A stretch of 64,000 nt of DNA from Gemmatimonadota bacterium (GTDB lineage: Bacteria > Gemmatimonadota > Gemmatimonadetes > Gemmatimonadales > GWC2-71-9), in NCBI GenBank assembly GCA_040388535.1, contig JAZKBR010000002.1, forward strand, positions 838,838 to 902,837, in the 5' to 3' direction. The notes beneath the pieces are model-generated. The model had not been told where the DNA came from. It worked only from the letters and a program-made list of their open reading frames with translations, and made no database searches. Position numbers and translations under genes: made by a program. Below, one piece after another: positions 43,050-53,708 of the stretch (its first letter is position 1; every line of letters begins with the position of its first letter).

Positions 43050-43771
43050 TGATTCACCTTCGCAGCGTGACGAAGCGTTTCGGCCAGCGCGAAGTGTTGA
43101 CCGGTCTCGTGGCCGACATCGCGACCGGCAGGGTCACCGGGCTGGTGGGGCCGAACGGGGCCGGGAAGACCACCCTGCTCAAGCTGCTGCTCGGCCTCGC
43201 GACGCCGGATGCCGGCACCATCGCGGTCGGTTCGCACCTGCTCGATGGCAGCCCTGGTTACCGTGCGAGCATTGGGTACATGCCGCAGATCGTGAACTTT
43301 CCGGCGCATCTCTCCGGCAAGGAACTGCTGCGGACCCTCGCCTCGCTTCGCGGCTCGGCCGTGGCGCCTGATCTCTCGCTGGCCGAAGCGTTCGAGCTGG
43401 GTGACGCGTTCGAGCGGCCACTCGGTGTTCTCTCGGGTGGAACGCGCCAGAAGATCAACGCGATCCTCGCCTTTGCGTTTCGCCCCGAACTGCTGGTGCT
43501 CGACGAACCCACCTCGGGGCTCGACCCAGTGGCCGCGCGGGTGCTCAAGGATCGCATCCTCGCGGAGCGTGCCTCCGGCACCACCGTGCTGATCACGTCG
43601 CACGTCCTTCAGGAACTCGAAGTCCTCGCCGACGATGTTCTCTTTCTCGCCGACGGCCGGGCGAAGTGGCAGGGTGCCATCCATCAGTTCAAGGTGACCA
43701 CCGGACAGAGCACACTTGAAGGGGCTATTGCCGCGCTGCTGTCGGGACGGGCCAGGATGGCGGTCGCATGA
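43049..43771 (+). CDS. nosF: NosF, ABC transporter ATPase for NosZ maturation
   Basis: A 240-residue ABC ATPase. Walker A GPNGAGKT (residues 34-41), signature LSGGTRQ, Walker B LLVLDEPTSGLD and switch His in ITSHVLQE are all present. It pairs with NosY and NosD. ATG 43049 is preferred; a GTG three bases earlier is also in frame and would give the usual GTGA overlap with nosD. The stop overlaps nosY by 4 nt. Confidence 0.95.
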   Translation: MIHLRSVTKRFGQREVLTGLVADIATGRVTGLVGPNGAGKTTLLKLLLGLATPDAGTIAVGSHLLDGSPGYRASIGYMPQIVNFPAHLSGKELLRTLASLRGSAVAPDLSLAEAFELGDAFERPLGVLSGGTRQKINAILAFAFRPELLVLDEPTSGLDPVAARVLKDRILAERASGTTVLITSHVLQELEVLADDVLFLADGRAKWQGAIHQFKVTTGQSTLEGAIAALLSGRARMAVA

Positions 43772-44559
43772 ACACGCTCGCACCGCTGCTCCGCTTCTCG
43801 TTGCGTGAAGCCTTCCGTGGTCGCTGGCTGATCGGTGTCGTCTGCACGCTCGCACTCACAGGTGAATTGCTGATTCGCTTTGCGGGTGGTGGTGCCACCA
43901 CGATCGTCTCCCTCATTGACGTGGTGCTGATTCTCACTCCGATGCTCGGCCTCGTCGCCGGCACGGTGCAGGTGCATCACGCGCGCGAGCTGACCGAGCT
44001 GCTGCTGGCCCAGCCGGTATCGCGGCGACGGCTCTTCACGGGCCTCTACCTCGGGAATGTGATTCCCCTCGCAACAGCAATCGTCGTGGGGCTGGTCGCA
44101 CCATTTCTCTGGCACGGCCTGCTGTTCGGCGAAATGGGGATGCGGCTGGCACCGCTGCTCCTCGTCGCCGTCGGGCTGACCGGGATCAGCAGTGCCCTCG
44201 CGTTCCTGGTGGCGCTGCGCATTGACGATCGCGTCCGGGCACTCGGCGCCGCCCTTGGGCTTTGGCTCATCGCCGCCGTACTCTGGGATGGCCTCATCCT
44301 GCTGCTCGCGGTGATGATCGGACAGCGTCCGGTCGAGGCGCCGATGCTGGCGGTCCTGGCGCTCAATCCGATCGATGTGGGTCGCGTTCTCCTGCTCCTC
44401 GGGAGTGATGGTGCGGCCTTGCTGGGCTATACCGGTGCGGTGGTGCAGCACGCACTCGGCACCGAAGTGGGTCGCGCCGCCCTGGTGCTGGCCCTGTCGC
44501 TCTGGCTCGTGCTGCCGCTGGCCGCCGCGACGCGCGCATTTCAACGGAAGAGTTTCTAA
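43768..44559 (+). CDS. nosY: NosY, ABC permease for NosZ maturation
   Basis: A 263-residue permease with six hydrophobic helices, typical of NosY and other type-5 ABC permeases (PLLRFSLREAFRGRWLIG at the start, HHARELTELLLAQPVSRRRLFTGLYLG after TM2). It forms the membrane part of NosDFY. The ATG overlaps the nosF stop (ATGA), and the cupredoxin follows 24 bases later. Confidence 0.93.
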   Translation: MNTLAPLLRFSLREAFRGRWLIGVVCTLALTGELLIRFAGGGATTIVSLIDVVLILTPMLGLVAGTVQVHHARELTELLLAQPVSRRRLFTGLYLGNVIPLATAIVVGLVAPFLWHGLLFGEMGMRLAPLLLVAVGLTGISSALAFLVALRIDDRVRALGAALGLWLIAAVLWDGLILLLAVMIGQRPVEAPMLAVLALNPIDVGRVLLLLGSDGAALLGYTGAVVQHALGTEVGRAALVLALSLWLVLPLAAATRAFQRKSF

Positions 44560-44583
44560 GTGTCATTCACAATCGGAGTGGTT

Positions 44584-45024
44584 ATGTCGACTCGTTTCCC
44601 CCTGCGGGGTCTGGTAATTGCTGGCGCGACGATGGCGCTGCTGGCGTGTGGCGGAGAGAAGAAGGCGGAGGAGCACGGCGAGGAGGAGGGGGCAAAGCCG
44701 GCAGCAGGGGCAGTTGCACCCACCGGCAAGGTGATCACGATCGAGATGTTCACCGACGAAACCGGCAGCTACTTCAAGCCCAAACTGGTCGAGGCACATC
44801 CCGGTGATGTGCTGCGCTTCACGCTCGGCGTCGGCGTGCACAATGTGCATTTCCTGCCCGACAGCAACCCGGGAGTCCCGAATCTTCCCGCCGCCAGCGA
44901 ACTGTTGCAGCTGCCTGGCCAGACCTTTGACGTGCCCGTGAACTTCGCCGCCGGGAAGACCTACTACTTCCAGTGCGATCCCCACGCTCCGTTGGGGATG
45001 ATGGGGCACGTCAAGGTCGAATAG
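44584..45024 (+). CDS. Cupredoxin lipoprotein of the nos cluster
   Basis: A 146-residue lipoprotein. Lipobox ALLAC is followed by an acidic linker rich in Glu, Gly and Ala, then a plastocyanin-like domain with type 1 copper ligands: His in VHNVHFLPD, Cys and His in YFQCDPHAPLG, and Met in GMMGH. It could hand electrons to NosZ or take part in copper delivery. ATG 44584 with a GGAG site six bases upstream is chosen over a GTG at 44560. It is the last gene of the nos run. Confidence 0.85.
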   Translation: MSTRFPLRGLVIAGATMALLACGGEKKAEEHGEEEGAKPAAGAVAPTGKVITIEMFTDETGSYFKPKLVEAHPGDVLRFTLGVGVHNVHFLPDSNPGVPNLPAASELLQLPGQTFDVPVNFAAGKTYYFQCDPHAPLGMMGHVKVE

Positions 45025-45033
45025 GCCGATCGA

Positions 45034-45714
45034 TCAGAAGCGGTACGCCAACCCGAACGAAAGAACGGGATAGACCTTGGCGTACTTGTCGACATCCTTC
45101 TGGGTGTCGACGATCTGCGAGTTCAGGTCCGACTGTAACTGGGCATTGTTGGCGGCGCCCGTCGCGGTAAGCGCAATCGTGGGCTTGCCGATGGCGGCGC
45201 CGAGGTCGAACAGGAACTTGATGGCGGAGTGCGAGTTCGCGGGTGTGCCGAAGCCGAGGCCCGCGTATGGCGAGGTCTTCGGCCACTTGCCGGAGCCGGT
45301 CAGGGTGCCAACCTGGGCCGTGGTGTATTCACGATCATTGATTGTGAAGGTCCCGTTCTGCTTCGGTACCCCGGTAGCGGTGACTTCGACCGGGTTGGTG
45401 ATGATGCCGCCCGTGAGGTGGAACGAGCCGCGGCCGCTCGGGTAGAGATCGATCAGTGCCGTCAGCGCCTTCGCCTTGAGCTTGGCGTCGAAGGTGATGT
45501 CGGTCTGATCGATGTTCTTGTTGAGCGAGAAGGTGTTCGCGCCGAGCCGGATGCCGACGTGCGGAATCAGCAGCTTGGAGATCTCGGCACCGAAACCGAG
45601 CGTGCCGGCGCGGAGGGCGATCGAAACATCGGATCCGTGCTTCCCGGCGCCCTGCGCCGGAAGGACGGTTGGCACAGCCAGCAGGGCGAGCAGGATCTTC
45701 ACAGGCACGCGCAT
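45034..45714 (-). CDS. Outer membrane beta-barrel protein
   Basis: A 226-residue protein with a clear leader (LLALLAVPTVLPAQ), alternating amphipathic strands (GSDVSIALRAGTLGFGAEISKL, HVGIRLGANTFSL, GSFHLTGGIITNPV) and a C-terminal aromatic residue (GLAYRF*) used by the BAM machinery. It looks like a small 8-stranded barrel. The substrate is unknown. It is convergent with the cupredoxin gene with only nine bases between the stop codons. Confidence 0.78.
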   Translation of the reverse strand: MRVPVKILLALLAVPTVLPAQGAGKHGSDVSIALRAGTLGFGAEISKLLIPHVGIRLGANTFSLNKNIDQTDITFDAKLKAKALTALIDLYPSGRGSFHLTGGIITNPVEVTATGVPKQNGTFTINDREYTTAQVGTLTGSGKWPKTSPYAGLGFGTPANSHSAIKFLFDLGAAIGKPTIALTATGAANNAQLQSDLNSQIVDTQKDVDKYAKVYPVLSFGLAYRF

Positions 45715-45786
45715 GACGCCTCCGGAACAGGGTGAATGGCGGATTCAGCCGCACGGACCGTGCCGAATGGCCCACCCGGTCCGATT

Positions 45787-46656
45787 CTAGAGCGCCGTCA
45801 GCCCCCCGTAGGTCTCCGGCCGCCGGTCACGGTAGAACTGCCAGATGTTTCTCACCTCGCGGATCTGGTCCAGATCCAGCTCGGCCGTGATCAGCTGGTC
45901 GCGGTCGCGACTCCCCTCGGCCACCATCCGTCCGCGGGGGTCGCAGAAGTAGCTCTGACCGTAGAACTCGCCGATTCGCCACGGATCCTCGTATCCCACC
46001 CGATTGATGGCACCGACGAAATAGGCGTTGGCAACTGCGTGGGCGGGTTGCTCCAGCTTCCAGAGGTATTCCGACAGGCCGGCCACAGTCGCCGACGGAT
46101 TGAAGACAATCTCGGCGCCGTTCAGGCCGAGCTGTCGCGCCCCTTCAGGGAAGTGGCGATCGTAGCAGATATAGACGCCAACATCGGCATACTGCGTCTT
46201 GAACACGGGATAGCCCAAGTTGCCGGGCTTGAAGTAGAACTTCTCCCAGAAGCCGGGGCCGCAGTGCGGAATGTGGTTCTTCCGGTACTTGCCGAGGTAG
46301 CGGCCATCCGCGTCGATCACGGCGGCGGTGTTGTAGTAGATCCCCGAACCATCCTGCTCGTAGATCGGCACGATGATCACCATCTGATGGCGTCGCGCCA
46401 CTTCCTGCATCAGCCGCGTGGTATGTCCATCAGGGATCCCTTCGGTGGTGTCGTACCAGCGAGTCGTTTGCTCGGCGCAAAAGTAGGGGCCGGTGAAGAT
46501 CTCCTGCATGCAGAGGATCTGGACGCCTTCGCGGCCAGCACGCTCGATGATCTCCAGATGCTTGTTGATGTTGGCATCGCGGATGATCTCGAGGTTCTCA
46601 TCGGTGCTGCAGGCGTGCGATGCCTGGATCAGGCCGCACTTGACGGTTCGGGCCAT
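45787..46656 (-). CDS. Beta-ureidopropionase (nitrilase superfamily)
   Basis: Hydrolyses N-carbamoyl-beta-alanine or N-carbamoyl-3-aminoisobutyrate to the amino acid, CO2 and NH3. The Glu-Lys-Cys triad is visible in CMQEIFTGPYFCAE, GKYRKNHIPH and VYICYDRHFPEG. The 289-residue length and the NxxFVGAINRVG motif match beta-ureidopropionases. It is the last gene of the pyrimidine operon, one base from the transporter gene. Confidence 0.92.
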   Translation of the reverse strand: MARTVKCGLIQASHACSTDENLEIIRDANINKHLEIIERAGREGVQILCMQEIFTGPYFCAEQTTRWYDTTEGIPDGHTTRLMQEVARRHQMVIIVPIYEQDGSGIYYNTAAVIDADGRYLGKYRKNHIPHCGPGFWEKFYFKPGNLGYPVFKTQYADVGVYICYDRHFPEGARQLGLNGAEIVFNPSATVAGLSEYLWKLEQPAHAVANAYFVGAINRVGYEDPWRIGEFYGQSYFCDPRGRMVAEGSRDRDQLITAELDLDQIREVRNIWQFYRDRRPETYGGLTAL

Positions 46657-46657
46657 G

Positions 46658-48108
<1,451 letters not shown>

Positions 48109-48112
<4 letters not shown>

Positions 48113-49497
48113 TGCAGCCCGGCCGTCGTACGAGGAAGCCAGCGCCCGCGACCTGCCTTGCCGACAACGCGATAGTTGTCGACGATGATTTCGCCTCGCG
48201 ACAGTGTGGTCCTCGCGAAGCCCGCGAGTGGCCATCCCTCGAAGGGAGACCAGTCGGCATTGGTCTCCATTGTGTCAGGATCGACCGGGAGCGTCGAGGT
48301 GGGGTGGATGATGGCAATGTCGGCATCGGCGCCAACCTGGATGGCGCCCTTCTTCGGAAAGAGCCCCATGATCTTTGCCGGATTGGTGCTCAGCTTCTCG
48401 CACATCTCCTCAAGCGTGAAGCGACCGCCGAGGACTCCACGCGTGTAGCTGAGCGGGAGCAGTGTCTCGAGCCCCGGCATTCCCATCGGGATCTTGGTCC
48501 AGTCGCCCTCCCACATCGCTTTCTGTTCCCGCGAGAAGGTGCAGGTGTCGGTGGAGATCACCGAGACCTCACCCTGCCTGAGGCCGGCCCAGAGCCGCTC
48601 GACGTCGGCCGGCTTCTTGAGTTGCGGACAGCAGGCGAAGAGGTGGCCGTCCTCGCGGGCGAAGACGGAATCGTCGAGCACGAGATACTGCACGCAGGTC
48701 TCGGCCAGCACGGGTACGCCACGCGCCTGGGCCGCGCGGATGATGTCGGCGCCTTCGGCCGTCGACATATGCACGATGTAGAGCTGACCACCCGTGGCCT
48801 CGCTCCATTGCACCACGCGCGAGATCGCCTCGGCCTCGATGAAGTTGGGGCGGGTCATCGGATGAAGGCGAGCCCCGTACTGCTGCATCAGCTCGGGAGT
48901 GTGATGCCGGGCAATGAGTTCATCGAGCACGCGGGCCGATTCGGCGTGCACCAGCAACATGGTGCCGTATTCCTTCATCTTCTCCAGCGTGCCGAAGAGG
49001 GCGCGATCGTCCGACTGCCACCCCTCAGACTCGTAGATCATGAACTCCTTGAAGGTGGTGAAGCCGCGATCGACCATCCCCTTGATCTGGTCGCGGTGCT
49101 CGTTCCATCGCGTGATGCAGATATGGAAGGTGTAGTCGATCAGCGCCTTCTCCTTCGCCTTGGCCAGCCAGTTGTCGGCGGCCTGGCCGAGCGACTCTCC
49201 CGCGTAGGGAATGGCGAAATCGATGACGGTGGTGACACCGCCGCGGGCCGCTGCGCGCGTGCCGGTGCGATAGTCATCGGCGGACGTGGTGCCGCAGAAG
49301 GGAAGTTCGAGGTGCACGTGGACATCGAGCACGCCGGGAATGACGAGGTGTCCGGTGGCGTCCACCAGATCGGCGCCGGTGGCATCGAGGCCAGGGCCGA
49401 CGGCGGCAATCGTCTCGCCCAGAATGCCGACATCGCCGACGAACGTCCCGGTCGGGGTGACGACGGTGCCGCCCCGGATGACTCGATCGAAGCGCAT
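48109..49497 (-). CDS. hydA: Dihydropyrimidinase (D-hydantoinase family)
   Basis: Zinc amidohydrolase that opens dihydrouracil and dihydrothymine to N-carbamoyl amino acids. Metal ligands are HVH in DVHVHLELPF, carboxylated Lys in TFKEFMIYES, His in HAESARVL and HMSTAEG, and Asp in DTCTFSREQK. The 462-residue length is typical. It lies between the aminotransferase and the transporter. Confidence 0.94.
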
Positions 49498-49523
49498 GGC
49501 AGTTGCTCCCGACGGGGTAAGGG

Positions 49524-50861
49524 CTACGAGTGACCCACCTGGGCGAGCGCGTGGTCGAGTGCATCGAGTGCGAAGTCAGCATCGTCGCGGGTGATGCACA
49601 TCGGCGGCTTGAGCCGGAGCACATTTCCCTCCAGGCCCCCCTTGCCCACGAGCACGCCGGCTTCGCGCATCGCTTCGACGATCTCGAGCGTCTCCGACTT
49701 CGCCGCCACCTTGGTCCCGCGATCGCGCACCAGCTCGACACCCAGCATCAGGCCCATGCCGCGTACATCGCCGACCATCGGGTGGCGCTGCATCAGCCGG
49801 GTGAGACCGGCCTTGAGGTGGCCACCCACGACGCGACAATTCTCCTGCAGGCCGTCTTCGTCGATGACGTCGAGTACCGCGAGGCCGGCCGCGGCCGACA
49901 CCGCGTTTCCGGCGAAGGTATTGAAGTGGATGCGCTGGGTGAGCGCCTGGGCAATGTCCATTCGCGTGGTGACGGCCGCGAGCGGTACCCCGTTGCCGAT
50001 CCCCTTCGCCATCGTGACGATGTCGGGGACCACGTCCCAGTTCTCGAAGCCCCAGTAGTGCGCACCGGTGCGGCCGAAGCCGGTCTGCACCTCATCGGCA
50101 ATGCAGAGCCCGCCGAGTTCGCGCACGATCGCGTAGGCCTCGCGCAGATAGTTGGCCGCACCATGCGTCGTCCCGCCCACTCCCTGGATCGACTCGGCGA
50201 TGAACGCGGCGACCTTTCCCGGGGTTGAATAGCGGATCAGTTCGCGAATGTCGTTGGCGCTCTGCGTGGCGATCGCCTCGGGTGTGCCCTGGAATGGCGA
50301 GCGATACGGGTCGGGGCAGATCGCGTGGTGCACGCCGACATTCGACGGCACCGGAAACTTCCAGGTCGAGTGCGAGGTGACACCAACCGCACCAGGTGAG
50401 CCGCCATGGTAGGCGTTCCGCAGGGCGATGACATCGGTGTTGCCGGTGAAGAGCCGCGCCATCGTGATCGCGAGGTCGGTTGCCTCGCTCCCGCTGTTCA
50501 CGAAATAGGTGACGTCGAGACCCTTCGGCATCTTCGAGGCGAGCTTCTTCGCGAGGAGTGCCAGGTTCGGATGGAGGTACATCGTGGTCACGTGCTGCAG
50601 CGTCGCCGACTGATCATTTACGGCGGCGACAACTTTGGGGTGGCAGTGCCCGCACGACACGGTCACGATGCCGGCGAGCATGTCGAGGTAGCGGCGCCCG
50701 GTCTCGTCGAAGAGCCACTGCATATGCCCTTCGACGATCATCAGCGGTTCCCGGTACATCGTGAAGACGGCCGGGTTCGTAAACTGACGCCGCAGTTGCA
50801 GTACTTCCTCGCGCGTGGGCCCGGTGTACGGGCGTGGCACGTGCGTGCTCGGCGGCATCAT
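49524..50861 (-). CDS. Class III PLP aminotransferase (beta-alanine / 3-aminoisobutyrate, AGXT2-like)
   Basis: A 445-residue omega-transaminase. NSGSEATDLAI, NAYHGGSPGAVGVTSH, DEVQTGFGRTG and the PLP-binding Lys in VTMAKGIGNGVPLAAV are all present. In this operon it should convert beta-alanine and 3-aminoisobutyrate to malonate and methylmalonate semialdehyde. The sequence style is near AGXT2. ATG 50861 overlaps the preA stop by one base; a GTG three bases upstream is possible. Confidence 0.9.
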   Translation of the reverse strand: MMPPSTHVPRPYTGPTREEVLQLRRQFTNPAVFTMYREPLMIVEGHMQWLFDETGRRYLDMLAGIVTVSCGHCHPKVVAAVNDQSATLQHVTTMYLHPNLALLAKKLASKMPKGLDVTYFVNSGSEATDLAITMARLFTGNTDVIALRNAYHGGSPGAVGVTSHSTWKFPVPSNVGVHHAICPDPYRSPFQGTPEAIATQSANDIRELIRYSTPGKVAAFIAESIQGVGGTTHGAANYLREAYAIVRELGGLCIADEVQTGFGRTGAHYWGFENWDVVPDIVTMAKGIGNGVPLAAVTTRMDIAQALTQRIHFNTFAGNAVSAAAGLAVLDVIDEDGLQENCRVVGGHLKAGLTRLMQRHPMVGDVRGMGLMLGVELVRDRGTKVAAKSETLEIVEAMREAGVLVGKGGLEGNVLRLKPPMCITRDDADFALDALDHALAQVGHS

Positions 50862-51973
50862 CACGAGGCGTACCCCTCGACGGCTTCGAAGCCGGCGTGA
50901 TAGTCGGCCTCGTTCGGCCGCCGGATCGCCGATTGCAGCACGACGCGGTCGCGGCGTGCGCCACGGAAATCCTCGATCCGGTGCCAGCCCTTGTCGGCGT
51001 GCGCCTCCAGGAAGGCGTCGAGTCCGGCGTTGAGGCGCTTGATGATGTTGGGCCCGACCGCCTGATCGAGCATCGCCGCTGTGCAGACCTGCACCGTGCC
51101 GCAGCCGAGGAGGAAGTACGAGAGCGCTTGCGAGAAATCCGAGATGCCGCCGATCCCGGAGAACGCGCCGTCGGGGAACGCCTGGGCGAGTTGCGCCATC
51201 TTGGCGAGCGAGAGTGGCAGAATCGCGGGACCGCCCATCCCGCCGCTCGACACCAGCCCATCGACATTGATCTCGAATTCGAGCGTTTCGGGGTCGATCA
51301 TCGGCAGCGACGGAAAGGTGTTCGATGAGACGATGGCGTCGGCGCCGCCGCGGAAGCAGGCGCCCGCTTCGACCACGATATCCGGCGTGGCAGGCGTGAG
51401 CTTGCACCAGACGGGAATGGTTGAGACTTCCTTGACCGCTTCGGTGACTACGGAGCAGAGCCCCTGATCCTTTCCGATGTTGGACCCCATGTCGCGGCGA
51501 TCCATATGCGGGCAGGAGAAGTTCAGCTCGAGCGCGTCGGCGCCATTGGCCTGACAGCTCTGGGCGAGTTGCTGCCAGTGACGCAGCTCCTTGTCATTTC
51601 CCGAGCCCGCCATGATCGACGCGACGAGGACGCGGTTGGGAAAGTTCTCCTTGATCCGGCGGAGGCGGGGCTCCCACCAGTCGAGCGCCTTGTCGGAGAT
51701 CAGTTCCCAGTTCCACGAGGAGTGCAGTGCCGCACCGGGTCGCTTCTTCATCGAGACGGAGGCGTCTTCCGGTGAGGTGCGCTGGAACTTGGCCTTGGCG
51801 CCGTAGACGTTCACCACCGGATGGAGACCGATCGTCTTGGTGACGACGCCGCCCCATCCCGACTCGAACGCGCGCAGGATATTGGTTTCCGATTCCGTCG
51901 GGGGTGCCGACGAGAGCAGGAAGGGATTCTCGAAATGAATTCCGGTAAACTCGACCGAGCGATCGACCGACAT
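50861..51973 (-). CDS. preA: Dihydropyrimidine dehydrogenase subunit PreA-like, without ferredoxin domain
   Basis: FMN TIM-barrel of the dihydroorotate dehydrogenase clan that reduces uracil and thymine. FENPFLLSSAPPTE, GWGGVVTKTIG, ALELNFSCPHM with the catalytic Cys, and GTVQVCTAAML match PreA. The 370-residue protein stops after the barrel, about 40 residues shorter than E. coli PreA (411), and lacks the C-terminal pair of 4Fe-4S CxxCxxC motifs. No preT is in the window. ATG 51973 has a perfect AGGAGG site. Confidence 0.88.
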   Translation of the reverse strand: MSVDRSVEFTGIHFENPFLLSSAPPTESETNILRAFESGWGGVVTKTIGLHPVVNVYGAKAKFQRTSPEDASVSMKKRPGAALHSSWNWELISDKALDWWEPRLRRIKENFPNRVLVASIMAGSGNDKELRHWQQLAQSCQANGADALELNFSCPHMDRRDMGSNIGKDQGLCSVVTEAVKEVSTIPVWCKLTPATPDIVVEAGACFRGGADAIVSSNTFPSLPMIDPETLEFEINVDGLVSSGGMGGPAILPLSLAKMAQLAQAFPDGAFSGIGGISDFSQALSYFLLGCGTVQVCTAAMLDQAVGPNIIKRLNAGLDAFLEAHADKGWHRIEDFRGARRDRVVLQSAIRRPNEADYHAGFEAVEGYAS

Positions 51974-52016
51974 AGGACCTCCTGATGCCATCACGCGCTG
52001 CCGGGCGGCAGCGCGC

Positions 52017-53477
52017 TCACGACATCCAGTTGATTCCGGCCTCGCGATTCCACTTGGTGGTCATCTTCTTGGACTGGGTCCAGAATTCGATGGAGCCGCG
52101 GCCGGTGATGTCACCGACCCCGAACTTCGACTCATTCCAGCCGCCGAACGAGAACGGTTCGCGCGGCACCGGCACACCGACGTTCACGCCGATCATCCCG
52201 GCGCTCGCCCGTTCCATCACTCGACGCGCCACGCCGCCGCTCTCGGTGAAGACCGATGCGGCGTTGCCGTAGGGCGAGGCATTCTCGACGTCGAGCGCCT
52301 GCTCGATGTCGCGGGCGCGGATGATCGCGAGGACCGGTCCGAACACTTCATCGCGGGCGATCCGCATGTCGGCCGTGACGTGATCAAGAATCGTCGGCCC
52401 AATGAAGTAGCCGCCCTCGCGACCCGGGACGCTCACGTTGCGACCATCCACCAGCACCTTCGCACCAGCGGCTTCGGCCTCGACGATGTAGCGATGAATG
52501 CGCGCCCGCGCTTCGGCCGAGATCACCGGACCGAGGTTGTCACCTGGGACCACGCGGCGCGCCTGCTCGACCATCCGGTTGATGATGTGATCCGTCGCGG
52601 AGACGGCCACCATCACCGACGCGGCCATGCAGCGCTGGCCGGCACATCCCGACATCGAGGCCACGACATTGCTGGCCGTCATATCGAGGTCGGCATCGGG
52701 CATCACGATCAGGTGATTCTTGGCGCCGCCGAGCGCGAGCACCCGCTTGAGCTGCTCCGAGGCACGCCGGTAGACCACCTTGGCGATCCGGGTCGAGCCC
52801 ACGAACGAGATCGCATCGATCCCCGGGTGGTCGCAGATCGCCTCAACCGCTGCCTGACCACCGTGCACGATCTGCAGCACGCCATCGGGGAGCCCGGCCT
52901 CCTTGAGGAGGTCGGCGATCCGACCGGCACTCAACGGCACCAGTTCCGACGGCTTGAGGATGAGGCAGTTGCCGAGGGCGATCGCGTTCGGGATCGACCA
53001 GTTGGGCACCATGTTGGGAAAATTGAATGGCGTGATCGCGGCCACGACCCCTACCGGGAATCGCTCGATCCGGCACTCGACGCCGCGGCTGACCTCGAGC
53101 ACCTCGCCGGCGGTGATCTGCGGGAGGGAGCAGGCGAATTCGGTGAGCTCGATCGATTTGAGCACCTCCGCCCGGGCTTCGGGAGCGACCTTGCCGTTCT
53201 CCTCGGTCACCAGGGCGGCAAGTTCGTCGAGATGCTGTTCAAGAAGTTGACGATAACGGAAGAAGACCTGAACCCGGTCCTTGATCGGCGTGGCCGCCCA
53301 TTTCGGGAAGGCAGCCCGGGCCGAACGGACCGCCGCATCGACTTCCGCCTGCGCCGAGAGCGGCACGCGGGAAATCACGCTGCCGTCGCCCGGATTGAAG
53401 ACATCAAGGAGGGCGAGGCCGCCGTTGGCCGGCACGAACGCCCCACCGATATAGTTGGCTACCACAGGGTACTTCAT
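52017..53477 (-). CDS. mmsA: Methylmalonate-semialdehyde dehydrogenase (CoA-acylating)
   Basis: Converts malonate or methylmalonate semialdehyde plus CoA and NAD to acetyl- or propionyl-CoA. The 486-residue ALDH has the catalytic Cys in SGCAGQRCMAAS, FNFPNMVPNW and LKPSELVPLSA cofactor motifs, and GSIEFWTQSKKMT at the end, all typical of MmsA. It is first in the operon, 43 bases upstream of preA in transcription order. ATG 53477 is used because it begins the conserved NYIGGAFV. Confidence 0.94.
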   Translation of the reverse strand: MKYPVVANYIGGAFVPANGGLALLDVFNPGDGSVISRVPLSAQAEVDAAVRSARAAFPKWAATPIKDRVQVFFRYRQLLEQHLDELAALVTEENGKVAPEARAEVLKSIELTEFACSLPQITAGEVLEVSRGVECRIERFPVGVVAAITPFNFPNMVPNWSIPNAIALGNCLILKPSELVPLSAGRIADLLKEAGLPDGVLQIVHGGQAAVEAICDHPGIDAISFVGSTRIAKVVYRRASEQLKRVLALGGAKNHLIVMPDADLDMTASNVVASMSGCAGQRCMAASVMVAVSATDHIINRMVEQARRVVPGDNLGPVISAEARARIHRYIVEAEAAGAKVLVDGRNVSVPGREGGYFIGPTILDHVTADMRIARDEVFGPVLAIIRARDIEQALDVENASPYGNAASVFTESGGVARRVMERASAGMIGVNVGVPVPREPFSFGGWNESKFGVGDITGRGSIEFWTQSKKMTTKWNREAGINWMS

Positions 53478-53558
53478 CCCCTGAACGTACGGCGCAAGTC
53501 GGCTGCCCGCAACAAGTTGCCGGGTCTCTCCTCGGCAGCAGTCCCCCTCTAGTCTCTC

Positions 53559-53579
53559 ATCTCCAATCTCCAATCTCCG
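53559..53579. repeat. Three 7-bp tandem units between mmsA and cheA
   Basis: ATCTCCA, ATCTCCA, ATCTCCG in tandem in the divergent gap. Only three units, so this may be chance; noted because other heptamer repeats occur in the window. Confidence 0.4.
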
Positions 53580-53620
53580 GTGCTGTCAACTTTCCATACA
53601 GTGGGAGTGCGGCTTCTGGC

Positions 53621-53647
53621 TCATGCTTTGGCCCGGCCGCCCGATAG
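53621..53647 (+). promoter_or_regulatory. Sigma-28 type promoter of cheA
   Basis: TCATGCTT, 11 bases, CCCGATAG. The spacing equals the E. coli FliA consensus (TAAAGTTT-N11-GCCGATAA), and the -35 resembles two clearer boxes before the second chemoreceptor and the porin. It lies 62 bases before the GTG start of cheA. Confidence 0.6.
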
Positions 53648-53708
53648 TCAGCCCGTTAGCTCCACAGCTGCAACAGCAACTGATCGAGATCATTCGGAGG
53701 CGGGCTCA

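Noticed and set aside
49524-51407. A 627-residue reading of the aminotransferase with a long N-terminal extension
   Set aside because: The extension is the antisense-like out-of-frame reading of preA, rich in Arg and Gly. The true start is the ATG at 50861 overlapping the preA stop.
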